A DNA stretch of 64,000 bases from Protea cynaroides. Taxonomy: Eukaryota > Streptophyta > Magnoliopsida > Proteales > Proteaceae. Made by a program: the position numbers and the translations under genes. Below the pieces are notes generated by a model, which had not been told where the DNA came from, searched no databases, and was given only the letters and a program-made list of their open reading frames with translations. Positions 46,394 through 59,863 of this stretch are shown piece by piece. How positions within the stretch are numbered: the stretch's first letter is position 1; each line of letters begins with the position of its first letter. The stretch is from NCBI GenBank assembly GCA_028583415.1, contig CM053269.1, positions 44,499,388 through 44,563,387 on the forward strand, given 5' to 3'.

Positions 46394-48658
46394 AAATAGT
46401 ACCCTTGGCCCATTGGAGAACATATCTAACATATAAGAGCAATCCAAACTGTACCAGATAGTTAGGACAGTTTTTTGACGGATCACTAATTATTAGGACG
46501 TTAGTGTTCGTCTGGTAGATCGTAATGGTGTAAGAGAATATGAGGAATTTTCCAGGCTCCTATGTAATGTGTTGTGTGAAGATTAAAATCATTTGTGGTT
46601 ACCGTGTGATTGATGGAAAATTACATTGATCTAGCTCGTTTCAATTTATCTGGCTGGACCTATTCAATATTGTGGAAATAAATAATGGGGCTTTGACAGT
46701 TGCAAAGTAACAGCATTATGCTTGCGGGCTTCACTGACTTCAGGATATGTGAGGTAGGGTGGTCACAGAAGGATGTAAATTCTTGACTGGTACTGACCGA
46801 TTGATTATTAGGCTTTTCGGTTTTGATTTGGGATTGAATCCCTGTTTGTTACTTTATAAAATTCTATGGAATCCATTTTCAGGATATTAATTTTAAATGA
46901 TTTTTTTTTCTACATGTAAAATTTTCATATCCTTTTTTTTTTTGGGGCATTTCACATTTCAAGTTTAAACTATGAAAATTCTATTTTACAGGAAAGTTTT
47001 CCATCCTATCACTTTGCATAGAAACGAACAGAGTTGTAAATAAGTGTGCATTTTGGTTCGGGCTGGAGATGATAAGATCATCTGGTCCTGATGTGGTGAG
47101 TCTGGTGACTCTTAGTCTTCTGCAACGGGTTTGGATCTTCTGAATCTACATGTATTCTTTATGGAATCTATTCACAGTCAATGTGGTGTGGGATCCACTT
47201 AACATGAATGGAGATGTGATCCTAAGAAAGATACAAGTATATGCAGGTGAACTATTCTCTCTGGCAACACAATATGACATCTTGTACGAGATGGTCTGCT
47301 TTGATGCCTTAAATGGTACTGACCCCATTGATTACATCAATCTTCGTGTCCAACGGTTTATGGTAAGCATAGCCAGTTTTGCCGCTATCACCTGCATCAC
47401 AACAGAATTCAACAGCCAAGGCATCAAGGTCAGCAGTAGCCTCCCCTTCAAAGACACCAGCAGCAAGACCAGTTTCTTCAACTGCTTGGAGTCTGCTGCC
47501 ATAAGTACTACTGCTCGATGAGCCTCTGCCACACCTACCCAAATGCGACACCAGAGGCAGTGGCATGTGAGGAAGTTCCAACCTGCTGCCTATTCATGGT
47601 GGGCAGTCCAACCACCAATTCCATTAGGGTTCGAAATGAGAGGTGCTGGGTCTACAGGAGCTTCATGATTTTAGATTCTTCATTGCCGGTGGGTGAGTGA
47701 CAAACGCCAGGGATGGAGATACAGTGGGTGTTGGTTTCAGAAACTGTAACCAACTAAAACCCGAGTAACCAGCATCGTTTAACAACCGGTGTCGGATTAG
47801 GAAATGAACCAATAAACTGAAACTGAGCCAAATAATGCCCTTAGTTAAAGGTCAACACATGCATATTTTTTGCCGTTGTAAACTACACCGAATGGAAGGT
47901 AAAAATTGTTTTTCCGATTGGTGATTGGCCTATAAAGATCATGAGGGTCACATAATCTGTTACATCTTTGTCAACAGTTACAGTAAAGACATTAGATCCA
48001 TCTCTCCCAGCGTAATTGGGTAGGGGAGGTATTGTTGATTGCATCTGTTCATTGAGTTGGTATTCGCCTGTGTAGTAAATGAAATTAAGATCATTGAAGG
48101 CTAACCGTTGGTGTTGGCTGTCAGCTAACAACTTGAAATGTGCCTTACAGGAAAAGGAACCTGTTACTAGTGATAAGGAAGATAAATGAATCCTGAGTCA
48201 AGTGTGGAGGAGACTTTAATATTCAAGTCATAAGTTATGCAGGGAATAGCCAGAAACCTTAGCATTGAATCATGCATTTCCTATATTGGCTATTTTGTCC
48301 AACCTGGGAGAGGAATTGGACAAGATGTACAAGTTTTTTCCACATTTTGCGGTCATTAGAACCAGAGCTGTATGGGGGAATGCTAAAATCAGAATGACAG
48401 TGGCAGATGTGCTTTAGTAATAGAACGACAGAGAAATAAAAGAAAGAAAAGCAGAAGGCTTGCATAAGACCCACTAAGCAACTCCAACCCCTAAAAGGTC
48501 TCAATTTAAATAAGTTCCACAAAACAGAATCACCCCAACATGTTGAAAATCACAGATCCCAACAGTTTATTAATCAAAGACCAGTCAAAGAACAAACCAA
48601 GTATTACATGAAAAGCAATCACTGACTGATAATTAGTGCAGGTACTGCATCAACGGCC
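46394..48658. other. Convergent intergenic region between NSA2 and the LRAT gene
   Basis: It holds the two 3' untranslated regions and about 2 kb of DNA with several overlapping short frames on both strands at 47146-47700, none with a recognisable domain. A possible coding relic lies at 47883-48131. Confidence 0.4.
47883..48131 (-). CDS. Unidentified open frame (82 aa)
   Basis: The 82-codon frame has balanced, protein-like composition (LAFNDLNFIYYTGEYQLNEQ; VFTVTVDKDVTDYVTLMIFI) and ends TGA near 47883. The same phase is open a little further upstream (SFSCKAHFKLLADSQ). I do not recognise it. It could be a terminal exon or relic of a host gene. Confidence 0.2.
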   Translation of the reverse strand: MLADSQHQRLAFNDLNFIYYTGEYQLNEQMQSTIPPLPNYAGRDGSNVFTVTVDKDVTDYVTLMIFIGQSPIGKTIFTFHSV

Positions 48659-51600
48659 TCAACCACCACTGAGTCCACCTGTTGCCAATCTTGCTGTCAG
48701 ATCTTCCACTGCTACCTTCACCACGTCCATCCTCATGCCAATATCTGCAGCATACCGGCTAGCACAGTAAACCCCGATGGCTACTGCTGTCATCCCATAC
48801 ACGTTGGTTGTAACAAAGCGCAAGGGTGTTGACAGGACAGCAGCAAGAGGGCCACCGATTATTGATACTGCCTGACCACTCTGGCCAATTGTTCCTTGTT
48901 GGACAACAAGCAGACCAGTCTTACAATAAATGGCAAAATCTTCACAGTTGTTCTTGAAAACATTGTAAAACCCAAAGCCATTGTTAAGCAAGTAGGTTGC
49001 TCTGTGGACTACAATATCGTCTGGGTCAGAGACAGCAAGGGTGCATGTTCCACCACGTGCCTTTGCAAGAAAGAGAGCAGGACTGACACCATACTCGAAA
49101 CGGTACAGGACTCCACCAGCAAGAAAACATTCCAGACATGAAGAGACGACTCCATGACGTTCTTCTAGTGGTGGGCAGGTGGAGCAGGGCCGAGTTCGAG
49201 CTGGTCCAGAGCTCAATAGGAGAACATCCAGCACGGTTCCAGTTCCCAATTCCTGATCTCGTCCTCTAGTGAAATGGATTACCTTATCATCTCCAACATA
49301 GATGCCTGCATCCAAAAGCATAAATTAAGCATATTGTCTATGCCCCAAAGTAACACAGAACAACAAAGTAATATATTATTTTCTATCACATACACACTAT
49401 AATCTAGTCATAAAAACCCACAAATAGCAGTGAATAAAAGAGCATGCAGCGGATCGAACAGCACAAAGATGTTAAAAAATTGTTGCTCATTGCTGATTTC
49501 GGGAATAAAGGTTCTAGTAAAAACAAATGCTATAGCTCAGCTACCCATCAATCCTAAATCAGTGAAAACCATATTAAGTTTGTGTGTTTTACGCATATAA
49601 TACATTCCTGAATGTCTCAATCACAAAATATATTTTTAACAAAGTTATCTGAAGGTACAAAAATTCACGATTTTTTTATTGGTAAAAATTTCACGAATTG
49701 TATGGGAATACATAAAATAAGTATAAAAAAACATTGTCCTTCTCTGTCTCACTAAATCTTGGGTTTTCTCCTGGTTGCTCTTCCTCTTTCCAACTCCCTC
49801 TTGTTGGAAGTGTGTCCATCAAATCTATATTTAAATGTTCTAATATTTGATTAACTTGCATGATTTAATTGGGCAATCTTTTGTCCTTCACCCTACACCT
49901 AAAAGTTTTTCATACTAGAGACAAAATTGGGAATTATATTTATAAAATTGGGAATTATATTTATATGGTTGTCACACTCTGCTCTCAGGAATAGAGATTT
50001 CAATACAAATGTGAGTATGCATAAGTGTGTATTAAACAAGATCATAAGAGGGTCTTGAATGGATTGCTGTCAGTTGTGTTAGAGACAAGATTTTGATTAG
50101 TAGGTTATGATTGGGTTCCCAGACGACCGAGAGGTATTTATTGTTGCAGTTGGGAATTATGTGTTTGGTGTACTCACACTTGATGCAATCTAGTAGTATA
50201 CCATCTCATGAAAGGTCAGAGGAATTACAGGATTCTCAAGCCAAAAAGACCAGGATTCCTGCCACAATACAGTGACCCAAATTTCAATGTGTTTATTTTT
50301 ATTTCCAATCCAAAATGAGGAATTTCAGCCCCTAAATTCTTAAAACCCTGGACCATTCGCCAGAATGGGGGTGGGACTAGATTCCTGCATACATTAGGAT
50401 AACCTAACTGAGAAAATCATTTATACTAAAATGTAGCTAAACAAGGGAAAGGTACATAAGTTTAAAATTGACTCTCCATGATGGAGGGGAGAGTAGAGAG
50501 TCCTGTTGGTGTTGATCTTTGTCCTCAGGTGGGTGCAATGGCCTGGGTTCGGCTGTGAGTTACTTGGGCTCGTCGCTGGATTTTCCTCCCTTATCCCCTT
50601 GCTGCAAATCTTGGTGCGAAGAGACCCATCAAAGGTGTGCCTTGGACGAGTCATTTCTTTGGTGCTGCTCCTGGACCTAAGAAAAGTTCCAACCTTAGGT
50701 TTGTGCCACCTGTGAGTGCTGGGAATAATTGAGTTGAGAGGTGCCCAGCAGAGGCGGTGACTGGTCAGGTTTCTGATCTCAAGAATATGTTAATGTTTTT
50801 TTTTTTTTTTTTTCTTTCTGGGTAGGAGACCTTCCTTTGCGTATGTGAGGTCGGCATTGCAGAGGCAACGGAAAACTAATGGATGTGTGGTTTTCTATTT
50901 TCTTCCCATGGGGGTTTTGCATTCAAGATTGCGGATGAGGAAGATAAAAAGTGTATCCTTGAGAAAGGTCTGTTTCATGTTGGGGGCAGACCAATTTTCA
51001 TTCGTCAGTGGGAACATAGTTTTCGTTCAAATCTGGCAGGGTTGAAATCTGTCCCCCTTTGGATCTCTTACCGGGTCTTTCCCCTTCTCCTCTGGGTAGA
51101 GGAAGCTCTGAGTATAATTTGTTCAGTTTTAGGGAAGCCTTTGTATGCTGATGAGGGAATGACATATATGGAACGTCTTGCTGTTGTCAAATGTACATTG
51201 AGTTTTCCAGTTCAGAAGCCCTTTAAGACTCTATCCTAGTTGAAGAGGACGAAGGAAATGAATTTGTTCAGCCTGCTACTTATGACTGGCGTCACCCCCC
51301 CCCCTCCTCTCTCTCCCTATTGCATGCTCTGTCTTGTTTTTGGGCACACAGAAGCTGTTTGTGTGTTTCGGAATCAGTCTCGTAAGCACTCTGACAGGGG
51401 TGATGAAGAGGGAGTATTTACAAGTGGGAATGTGAAGGACTCTTTGATTGACTCTAGTCTTCAGGCAGTGTAGGCTCCAGAAATGGTGGCACGCTCAGAT
51501 GGAGTGTCGCAGGTGGATCCCTATGCCTACCAGCCGGAGGAAACTCAAGGGTTTTGTGAGCTAGAAGAAGATGGTGGAGCCCACGCCTTGAACCCCATTG

Positions 51601-54600
51601 GTTCTATAACCCGAGAAGGCCGATGACAAATAGAAGTATCATTGTGAAGGATAATATTACTGCAGTAAGAAATGGACGACGAGGTCGTACTTCTCCAAAT
51701 CAAGCTTTAGTATTTCAAAATACTGAAAATCTGTGAAGGATCCCAAACATTTTGCTCCTATGGCGGTTACTGACCCTGCTGATAATCAGTCTGTTGGTGC
51801 TGCTGGCTACCGTTCTGTTGACATATCTCTATGCCCAAAAAGTTTTCTAAATCTGTCTCGCGGGGCATCTGGCCTTACACAGACTGCCTGTGTAACACCC
51901 CAGATTTTTATGAATAAATTGTTCAATTATTTTTTTGTAGTATAGATTGGGGTCACTAAGTGGCATTCAGACAACTATGACGACTAGACCTTGGTATGCC
52001 ATGTGGATAAGGTTTGCAATATTATTCTTTTTAATTTTTATATGTTAAACTAATTTAAATTCATGCTCAATAGTGGGGCCCATTATATCAGTAGGATAAT
52101 CTTTGATTTTGGACTTCTTTTTGAATTTTTGAAATTCAAAATTTGAGATCTATGGTAAAGGATGTATTTAGACCATATTTTGGATAAGGGGAAGGATAAT
52201 ATTTAAATAGGAAGGCTATCCACCTTCCTTGCTAACATTAAATCTGCTTTGGTAACTCAATATTTGATTGCCTATTAAGTGGGAAAGATATCTAGTAGTA
52301 AAATATCAAAGGAAATAAAAGGAGGATAAGATTCAGCACAGTAATCAATGGTTTAATAAAGGAAATAAAATAAAAGAAAAGGAGACAAATCAGATCTCTC
52401 CAAAAAGAGAGAAAAGAATAAAATTAACAAGAAAAGAGGGGGAGAGGTAAACCGTGGGTGAGAGGACGGAGAAGGAGGAGAAGAAGAGAAGAAAAGAAGA
52501 GAACGAAGAAGGAAAAGAAGAAGCCCTTCTCAGGTCCATCACAGGTAAGATCTTAGACATTCTTATGGATTTTTAATATGAGATCAGACTATATCTCAGT
52601 TATTGTAACAATTTCTATCAGATTCATTGTAAGTGGAATGTTACAGGTGTATACCATTAGGGTAACACCGAATTGCTGATTTATACTTTATGCTTTGGTG
52701 CTGTGTAAATATTTGATATGTGACTAATTGTTGCTTTTCTGTTCATGGTTGTACATATGATTTATTATTTACATGAATGCGATGAGAGAAAATCTGTTTT
52801 CATTCCATTTCAGTATTTTATTTGTAAGAATTGCATCTTTTAATAATGGTTTGTCATATAATAAAGGGGAATGTTGAGAATGTGGAGGAAAAGGGTAATT
52901 TGTTACACTTTGTGTCTATTAGAGGGTAAATAAAGACAATAGGGTGGAGCGTAATTGCCATCTGAGTCCCATCCGTTACGCCGTGGAAGAATGAGAGAGC
53001 GATCATGAACGGATGACTGGGAATATGTTTTTGCTGTGGTAAACTTTCTTCTTGAACAAGGATAACTAGTTATTCGTGGCAGTTGGCCAGAAGTAGAAAC
53101 AAATGTGGAAGTGTTAAAATGACAGAAAATAAGTACTGAGTGTGTTAGAATAAATTGGAAATCGAGTTTTCTTGCATTAATTAATTAAATTGATTCGGTG
53201 TTCATCTTTTTGTTGTATTCTTGTAATATTCTGTCTTATTGGGCTAGTGAGCTCACCACCCTTACAATGACTTTACAATTGATGAGGTGGTTGAAGGATA
53301 ACAAGAGGAAACGTAGAAGACACATGGATTCACCCTTAGATTTTAGTTACAAGTTTTAAATTTCTAGATTGGTTTTATAGGAATTTGAAGTTAAATTTCA
53401 AGGATATTTATCTTTTTATTTGATACGCATTAGATTGCCACTAGTAGCATTAAAAGTTTTATTATGCTAATTGGTTTGAAATGGATTATTTTTATGACAA
53501 AGTTTTAATTTTATTTGGTCGGTCGTTAGACCAGCGCCCACGAGGGCTGTACTCATACGTCGTACAAGTTTGGGTCATGACAGAATGGTATCAGAGCGGT
53601 TTGTCTTAGGTTAGAGTTTGGTGGCCTAGGGACATTGACGTGATACACATGATTATTCATAATGTACTAGCACTTTAGATAAAGGAAAAGTATAAATGTT
53701 GACATAACATACTAAAATAAGAATAACATATCAACATCTTAGATTGATCATTGTGAATCAATTTCCTTCCTTGTATAGACTTAGAAATGCAAGTAAATTT
53801 TCTTTTGATAGGAGATGGCCCACTACAAGTAACAACAGGAGAGAAACAAATGAGGCTAGACAACAAATGCCACCTGTACAACGGTATGGTGTTGTTGGAG
53901 AAGAAGTACAATACCCAACAAGGGTAATTGAGAGTTTCAGGAAATTTTGCCCTCCACCTTTTAAGGGCACTACTGGTCCTCTAGTTGCTGAGTCATGGTT
54001 GAGAGAGATGGAGAAAATTTTTAAGATTCTAAAACTCACTGATTAATCAAAGGTGATGTGTGCTTCCCTTATGTTACAAGACGATGAGATATGGGTGGTT
54101 GTGGATCGCTTAACGAAGTCAGCTCGTTTTCTGGGCATCCGGATGATATATTCCATGGAGAAGACGGTTTAACTGTATATTGACCAGATTATCAGACTGC
54201 AAGGAGTTCCTGTGTCCATTGTATCTGATCGAGATCCGAAATTTACTTCACGGTTTTAGCACAACTTGCAGAATGCCTTAGGGACGAAGTTAGACAAGAG
54301 TACGGCTTTTCACCCCCAGACAGATGGACAATCAGAAAAAACCATTCATACTTTAGAGGACATGCTAAGGGCTTGTGCATTAGACCTCAAGGGTAGCTGG
54401 GAAGACCACATATCATTAATAGAGTTCGCGTATAATAATAGCTACTAGGCGACCATAGGAATGGCACCATATGAGGCTTTATACGGTCGGAAGTCTAGAT
54501 CTCCGGTATATTGGGATGAAGTTGGGGAGTGAAAGATGTTGGGCCTTGAAATAATACAGAGGCCCTGCAAGAAGATAGACTTAATTCGAAAGAGGATCTC

Positions 54601-57600
54601 AGTGGCCCAGAGACGTTAGAAGAGTTATGCCGACGTCAGAAGGAAAGGGCTTGAATTCAAAGAGGGTGACATGATATTTCTTCGAGTTGCTCCAATGAAG
54701 GGAGTAATGAGGTTTGCTAAGGGTAAATTGAATCTTAGATATGTTGGACCATTCAAAATCCTCAAGAGGAATGGACCGGTAGCATACCAAATTGCATTGC
54801 CACCTGCCTTATCCAACGTGCATAACGTATTTCATGTGTCCATGTTGAAGAAGTACGTATGTTTTGAGTTACGATGCATTAAAACTAAAAGAGGATCTAT
54901 CCCACAAGAAGGCACCGACTCAAGTTTTGGTATGAAAAGAACAGGTCTTGCGGAACAGGACTATATCCTTGGTAAAAGTATTATGGGGGAATCATTCAAT
55001 ACAAGAAGTAACTTGGGAGCACGAGGACGAGATGAGGATTCGCTATCCACAATTATTTGAAGAGTAAGGTACGTGCAAATTTCGAGGACGGAATTTTTAT
55101 TAAGAGGGGATGATGTAACACCCCAGATTTTTATGAATTAATTGTTCAATTGTTTTTTTGTAGTGTCAATTGGTGCCACTAAGTGACACTCAGACAAATA
55201 GGACGACCAGACCTTGGTATGCCATAAGGATAAGGTGTGCAATATTATTCTTTTTAATTTTTATATGTTAAACTAATTTAAATTCGTGCTCAATAGTGGG
55301 GCCCATTATATCAGTAGGTGAATCTTTGATTTTGGATTTCTTTTTGAATTTTTGAAATTCAAAATTTGAGATCTATAGTAAAGGATGTATTTATATCATA
55401 TTTTGGCGAAGGGGAAGGATAATATTTAAATAGGAAGGCTATCCACCTTCCTTGCCAACATTAAATCTGCTTTGGTAACTTAATATTTGATTGCTCATTA
55501 AGTGGGAAAGAAATCTAACAGTAAAATATCAAAGGAAATAAAGGGAGGATAAGATTCAACATACTAGTCAATGGATTAATAAAGAAAATAAAACAAAAGA
55601 AAGGGAGACAAATCAGATCTCGCCCAAAAAGACAAAAGAATAAAATTGACAAGAAGAGAGGGGGAGAGGTAAACCGTGGGTGGGAGGAGGGAGAAGGAGG
55701 AGAAGAAGAGAAGAAAAGAAGAGAACGAAAAAGGAATAGAAGAAGAAGAGAAAGAAGAAGCCCTTCTCAGATCCATCACAAGTAAGATCTAAGACATTCT
55801 TATGGATTTTTAATATGAGATCAGACTATATCTCAGTTATTGTAACAGTTCCTATCAGATTCATTATAAATGGAATGTTACAGGTGCACACCATTAGGGT
55901 AACACCGAATTGCTGATTCATGCCTTATGCTTTGGTGCTGTTTAAATATTTGATATGTGGCAGAGTGTTGCTTTTCCGTTTATGGTTGTACATATGATTT
56001 ATTATTTACATGAATGCGATGAGAGAAAATTTGTTTTCATTCTATTTCAGTATTTTATTTGTAAAAATTGCATCTTTTAATAATGGTTTGTCATATAATA
56101 AAGGGGAATGTTGAGAATGTGGAGGAAAGGGGTAATTAGTCATACTTTGTGTTTATTAGAGGGTAAATGAGGACAATAGAATGGAATGTGATTCCCATCT
56201 GAGTCCCATCCGTTATGCCGCGAACGAATGGAAGTGGGCTCATTAACGGATGACCGGTAATATGTTTTGGCTGTGGTAAACTCTCTTCTAGAACAAGGAT
56301 AACTAGTTATTCGTGGTAGTTGGCTAGAAATGGAAACAAATGTGGAGGTGTTAAAATGATAGAAAATAAGTGTGAGTGTGTTTGAATAAATTGGAAATTG
56401 AGTTTTTTTGCATTCATTAGTTGAATTGATTCGGTATTCATCTTTTTGTTATATTCCTGTAATATTCTAACTTATTGGGCTAGTGAACTCACTCCCCCTT
56501 ACGATGACTTTACAAATGATGAGGTGGCTGAAGGGTAACAAGAGAAAGCGTAGAGGACATGTGAATTCACCCTTAGATTTTAGTTACAAGTTTTAAATTT
56601 CTAAATTGGTTGCATATGGATTTGAAGTTAAATTTCAACAATATTTATCTTTTTATTTGATACACATTAGATTGCCACCAGTAGCGTTAAAAGTTTTATT
56701 ATCTTAAATTGGTTTGAAATTGATTGTTTTTATGATATAAAGTTTGGGTTTTAATTTTATTTGGTTGGACGTTAGACCAGCGACCGCGAGGGCTGTACGT
56801 ACAGGTTTGGGTCGTGACAGCCCGGTCTACAAAGTCATTGTCTCCTCTTACCTAGTGGTCTTTATCTTCTAAAGTACCTAGACTGATGGGTATTCGAAAT
56901 AATCAATCCTTTTTTCCTCAGCATGGTAACATGGCGGCCGAGGATCCAAACTGTCTTTATCTTCTGAGGGTCAATATATGGGTCTTAAGGGAGTGTGGGA
57001 TATCCATGAACCCGATTAATCTTGTTGAGGATCTGGGAGATTTAAATCAATCCAATGGTGCAAGATCATGAGAGTAATGGGGATCACCCCAATGGTATAC
57101 CATCCAATGAGCCTTCTACACTTGGGAGGAGCTCATGATTCAGAGAACAGTCCGAGCACTTCTGATCTATGCACTGATCCCAGTGTGGCCGCTAATTCAA
57201 TCTCTCGGATCCTTCAAGCTCTCGTTGGGACCCCTGATTTATTTCTGGTTCAATGTTGTTGCAATCTGGGTTCCACCTTTGGTGGCTAGTAGTGTTTGGG
57301 CTTTGCCCGTCTTATCCTTTTCTGTCTTTGCTCTCATCTTTGATGCCCAGCCCAGCCCAGCCTGTTTGTGTTCTCTTTTCTGAGTTTTAATAAACTATCT
57401 ACTTATCCCTCCCCCCCACCCCACCCCAAGAAGGGGGAAAAAAGAGATGGGAGGGGGAGAGAGAGAGAGAGAGAGGAATCTGACATTGTTTACTAAGAAA
57501 CAAGATAAATCTTGATCTGAATAGAAGGAACAAGAAAAACAAGAGAAAATATGTTAAGCAAGGGGGTGAGGCAATAACTGGTATAAAATGTGCTCATTCT

Positions 57601-59831
57601 ATGATTGATACCATGTATTATAATGTATAAGATATCTCATCTAACCTGGTATTTAGGATCTTCTGAACCAAGACATGCAAGAATCATGAGATTGAGGAGT
57701 AAGAAACATTGAGAGGAAGATTTGTGCAATAATACATGTATGAAAATGTAATGTCACAGTATTATAAACAAGAAACCAAGCTCGACATAGTGTCAAAAAG
57801 GGTGCTGGTTCCAAGTCAGAAAGTTTGAAATGGTCAGTCAACCTGGACAAAGAAAAGGCATCATTAAAAATATAACACCTTTTGTCCCAAAAAAAATTAA
57901 AATAGTCTCAAAGTGCCTGGTTTAGCAGTCACCAATTAGTTAAACAACTTCAAACAAAACTGCTACCCAGTCTAGTTCAAATCAGTTTTCTCAGAGTTGT
58001 CCCATGCTAAATAGACCTGTGGAGGCCAGGTTCTGGTTCACAAGTCCATTCAGCATATTCTGTTTTAAAACTTCTGTTTCTACTGCATATTAACAGGAAT
58101 ATGAATTTTGAACATTCTGCATTTGTAATCCAAAAGTAAAAAAATTTATAAATTAGAAATGAAAGTGAAAATAATTAAATAAAAAGGAACACATATAAGT
58201 GTCTGTATGAAATCATAATTCCCTAGTTGCAAAAGAATGCAGGAAATAAGAGGAGAAACGGATGAAAAAAACACTGTGATTTGGTAACTATATTCTGATG
58301 TAGGCAGATTTCAAAAACCTTCAGGTAATGGGTGCAAAATTGGGGATGTTGAAGAAGAAAGAAAAATAGGAGGCTTGTTCACCATGAACAGAGCTAGGTT
58401 TTGACCATCAGACAACTTGAAAAGAACCATTCCTCAACCATAACCAAAAAAACCCAAACCATTCCACTCAAAATACGATGTTTACAAGGCTTTATATTAG
58501 TACCAGATCCTATGTCGACACACAAATTTGACATAAAGAGTCTGACTAGATCTCCAAATATGAATCTAATTACTGGTTGAAGATTGTACAGTTTTTTCTG
58601 CTGTCTAGGTGTCACCTAGCTTAGTTTTGACCAGCTGTCCAAACTGGCTGCCTTATTAATATTTGGGATTAAGTTAAATATTTGACTTAGTCCTCCTTAT
58701 GTTTAATTCATTATATGTAATTAGGAGACTAGTAATATTGTCTAACTAGGATTTACTGTTTATAGGATTCTTTGTCATGTTGACATGTGGAATTCCGACC
58801 TCTAATATAACTAGGACTTCTTATCTAGTGGAGTCCTAGACCTATAACTTTACCCTTTTTATTTTCTCTATAAATAGTGAATGCTAAGAGGAGAGGAATA
58901 CCCAGTGATTCTTTCTCCCTCTTCTTCAATCTCTCCATCTTCTCTTATTTTCTATTTTGTTACATGGTTTTATGCCATTTTGAGAGTCGTTTAAGGTTCT
59001 TGTTTTTTGTGTGCAGCCACCATTGCTGCCTCTGCTGCTTCTGCTGCTTCTGCTTTAGTTTCTAATTCTTTGCAAGATTTGGAATGCCTTCTCTCCAGAT
59101 CTGATAAGTCTTCTCTATAAGTTTTGGTAAGTTCTCTCATATCAGATCTGAATCTGCTTCTTTGCATCGATTCCTTGGTAATTCTGCTGTTATCATCCAT
59201 TAATGGTTGCTTGAGAAAATATCCTAACTACTATTTGTAGTGATTGGATCTTCGACTTTTCAATTCTCAAAAATCCACTGCATTATTACCCTATTCCTTA
59301 TCGCACAAGGACTACACCATATTTCTTAATCCAACCGTTGGATGATTTTGAAATTTGGATATTTTGTTCCTATAGATATTCTACCCTATATCATACAGTT
59401 TGACGTCTCCTGCCATAATTTTTTCACATGGAACGTGAGGGGGAAAAGGTATACATATTTGCTCAAGTTCGTGTCTTCTCATTGAAGAGAGCCTAGCCTA
59501 CTACTACCTTGCTCATGATGGAGTTTACTTGCTTGCTCATGATGAAGTTTATAAACCTTTATTATGCTCGTGTTGGAGCTTACTACAGTTACACGTGATG
59601 CAATGTTTACTACCAGTTGCACATGACGTGGACTCTACTATCAGTTGCACATGACGTGGACTCTACTATCAGTTGCACATGATGTGGACTCTACTATCAG
59701 TTGCACATGATGCAACCTCTACTACCTGCATGGGATGCAACTTTCTACCTGCATGTGATGCAATCTCTACTACCTCTTCGCTCGGGTTGGAGCCTACTTC
59801 TTTTTACTCGCTACTGCTGCTACTACTACTA

Positions 59832-59863
<32 letters not shown>

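Larger units (their letters stand above)
51891..56819 (+). mobile_element. Ty3/gypsy (Tekay/Del-type chromovirus) deletion derivative
   Basis: LTRs lie at 51891-53582 and 55114-56819, both starting TGTAACACCCCAGA and ending TGACA. The target duplication is gcctg / gcccg (one mismatch). The primer site TGGTATCAGAGC (53586-53597) and the purine tract TTAAGAGGGGATGA before the 3' LTR are present. The 1.53-kb interior holds only a gag piece joined to the C-terminal half of integrase and a chromodomain-like tail; protease, RT and RNase H are missing. The two LTRs are very similar, so the insertion is younger than the LINE it interrupts. Confidence 0.92.

Noticed and set aside
47146..47581. Overlapping frames of 60-123 codons downstream of NSA2
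   Set aside because: Three phases are open on both strands and none shows a known motif; probably chance openness of a GC-balanced stretch.
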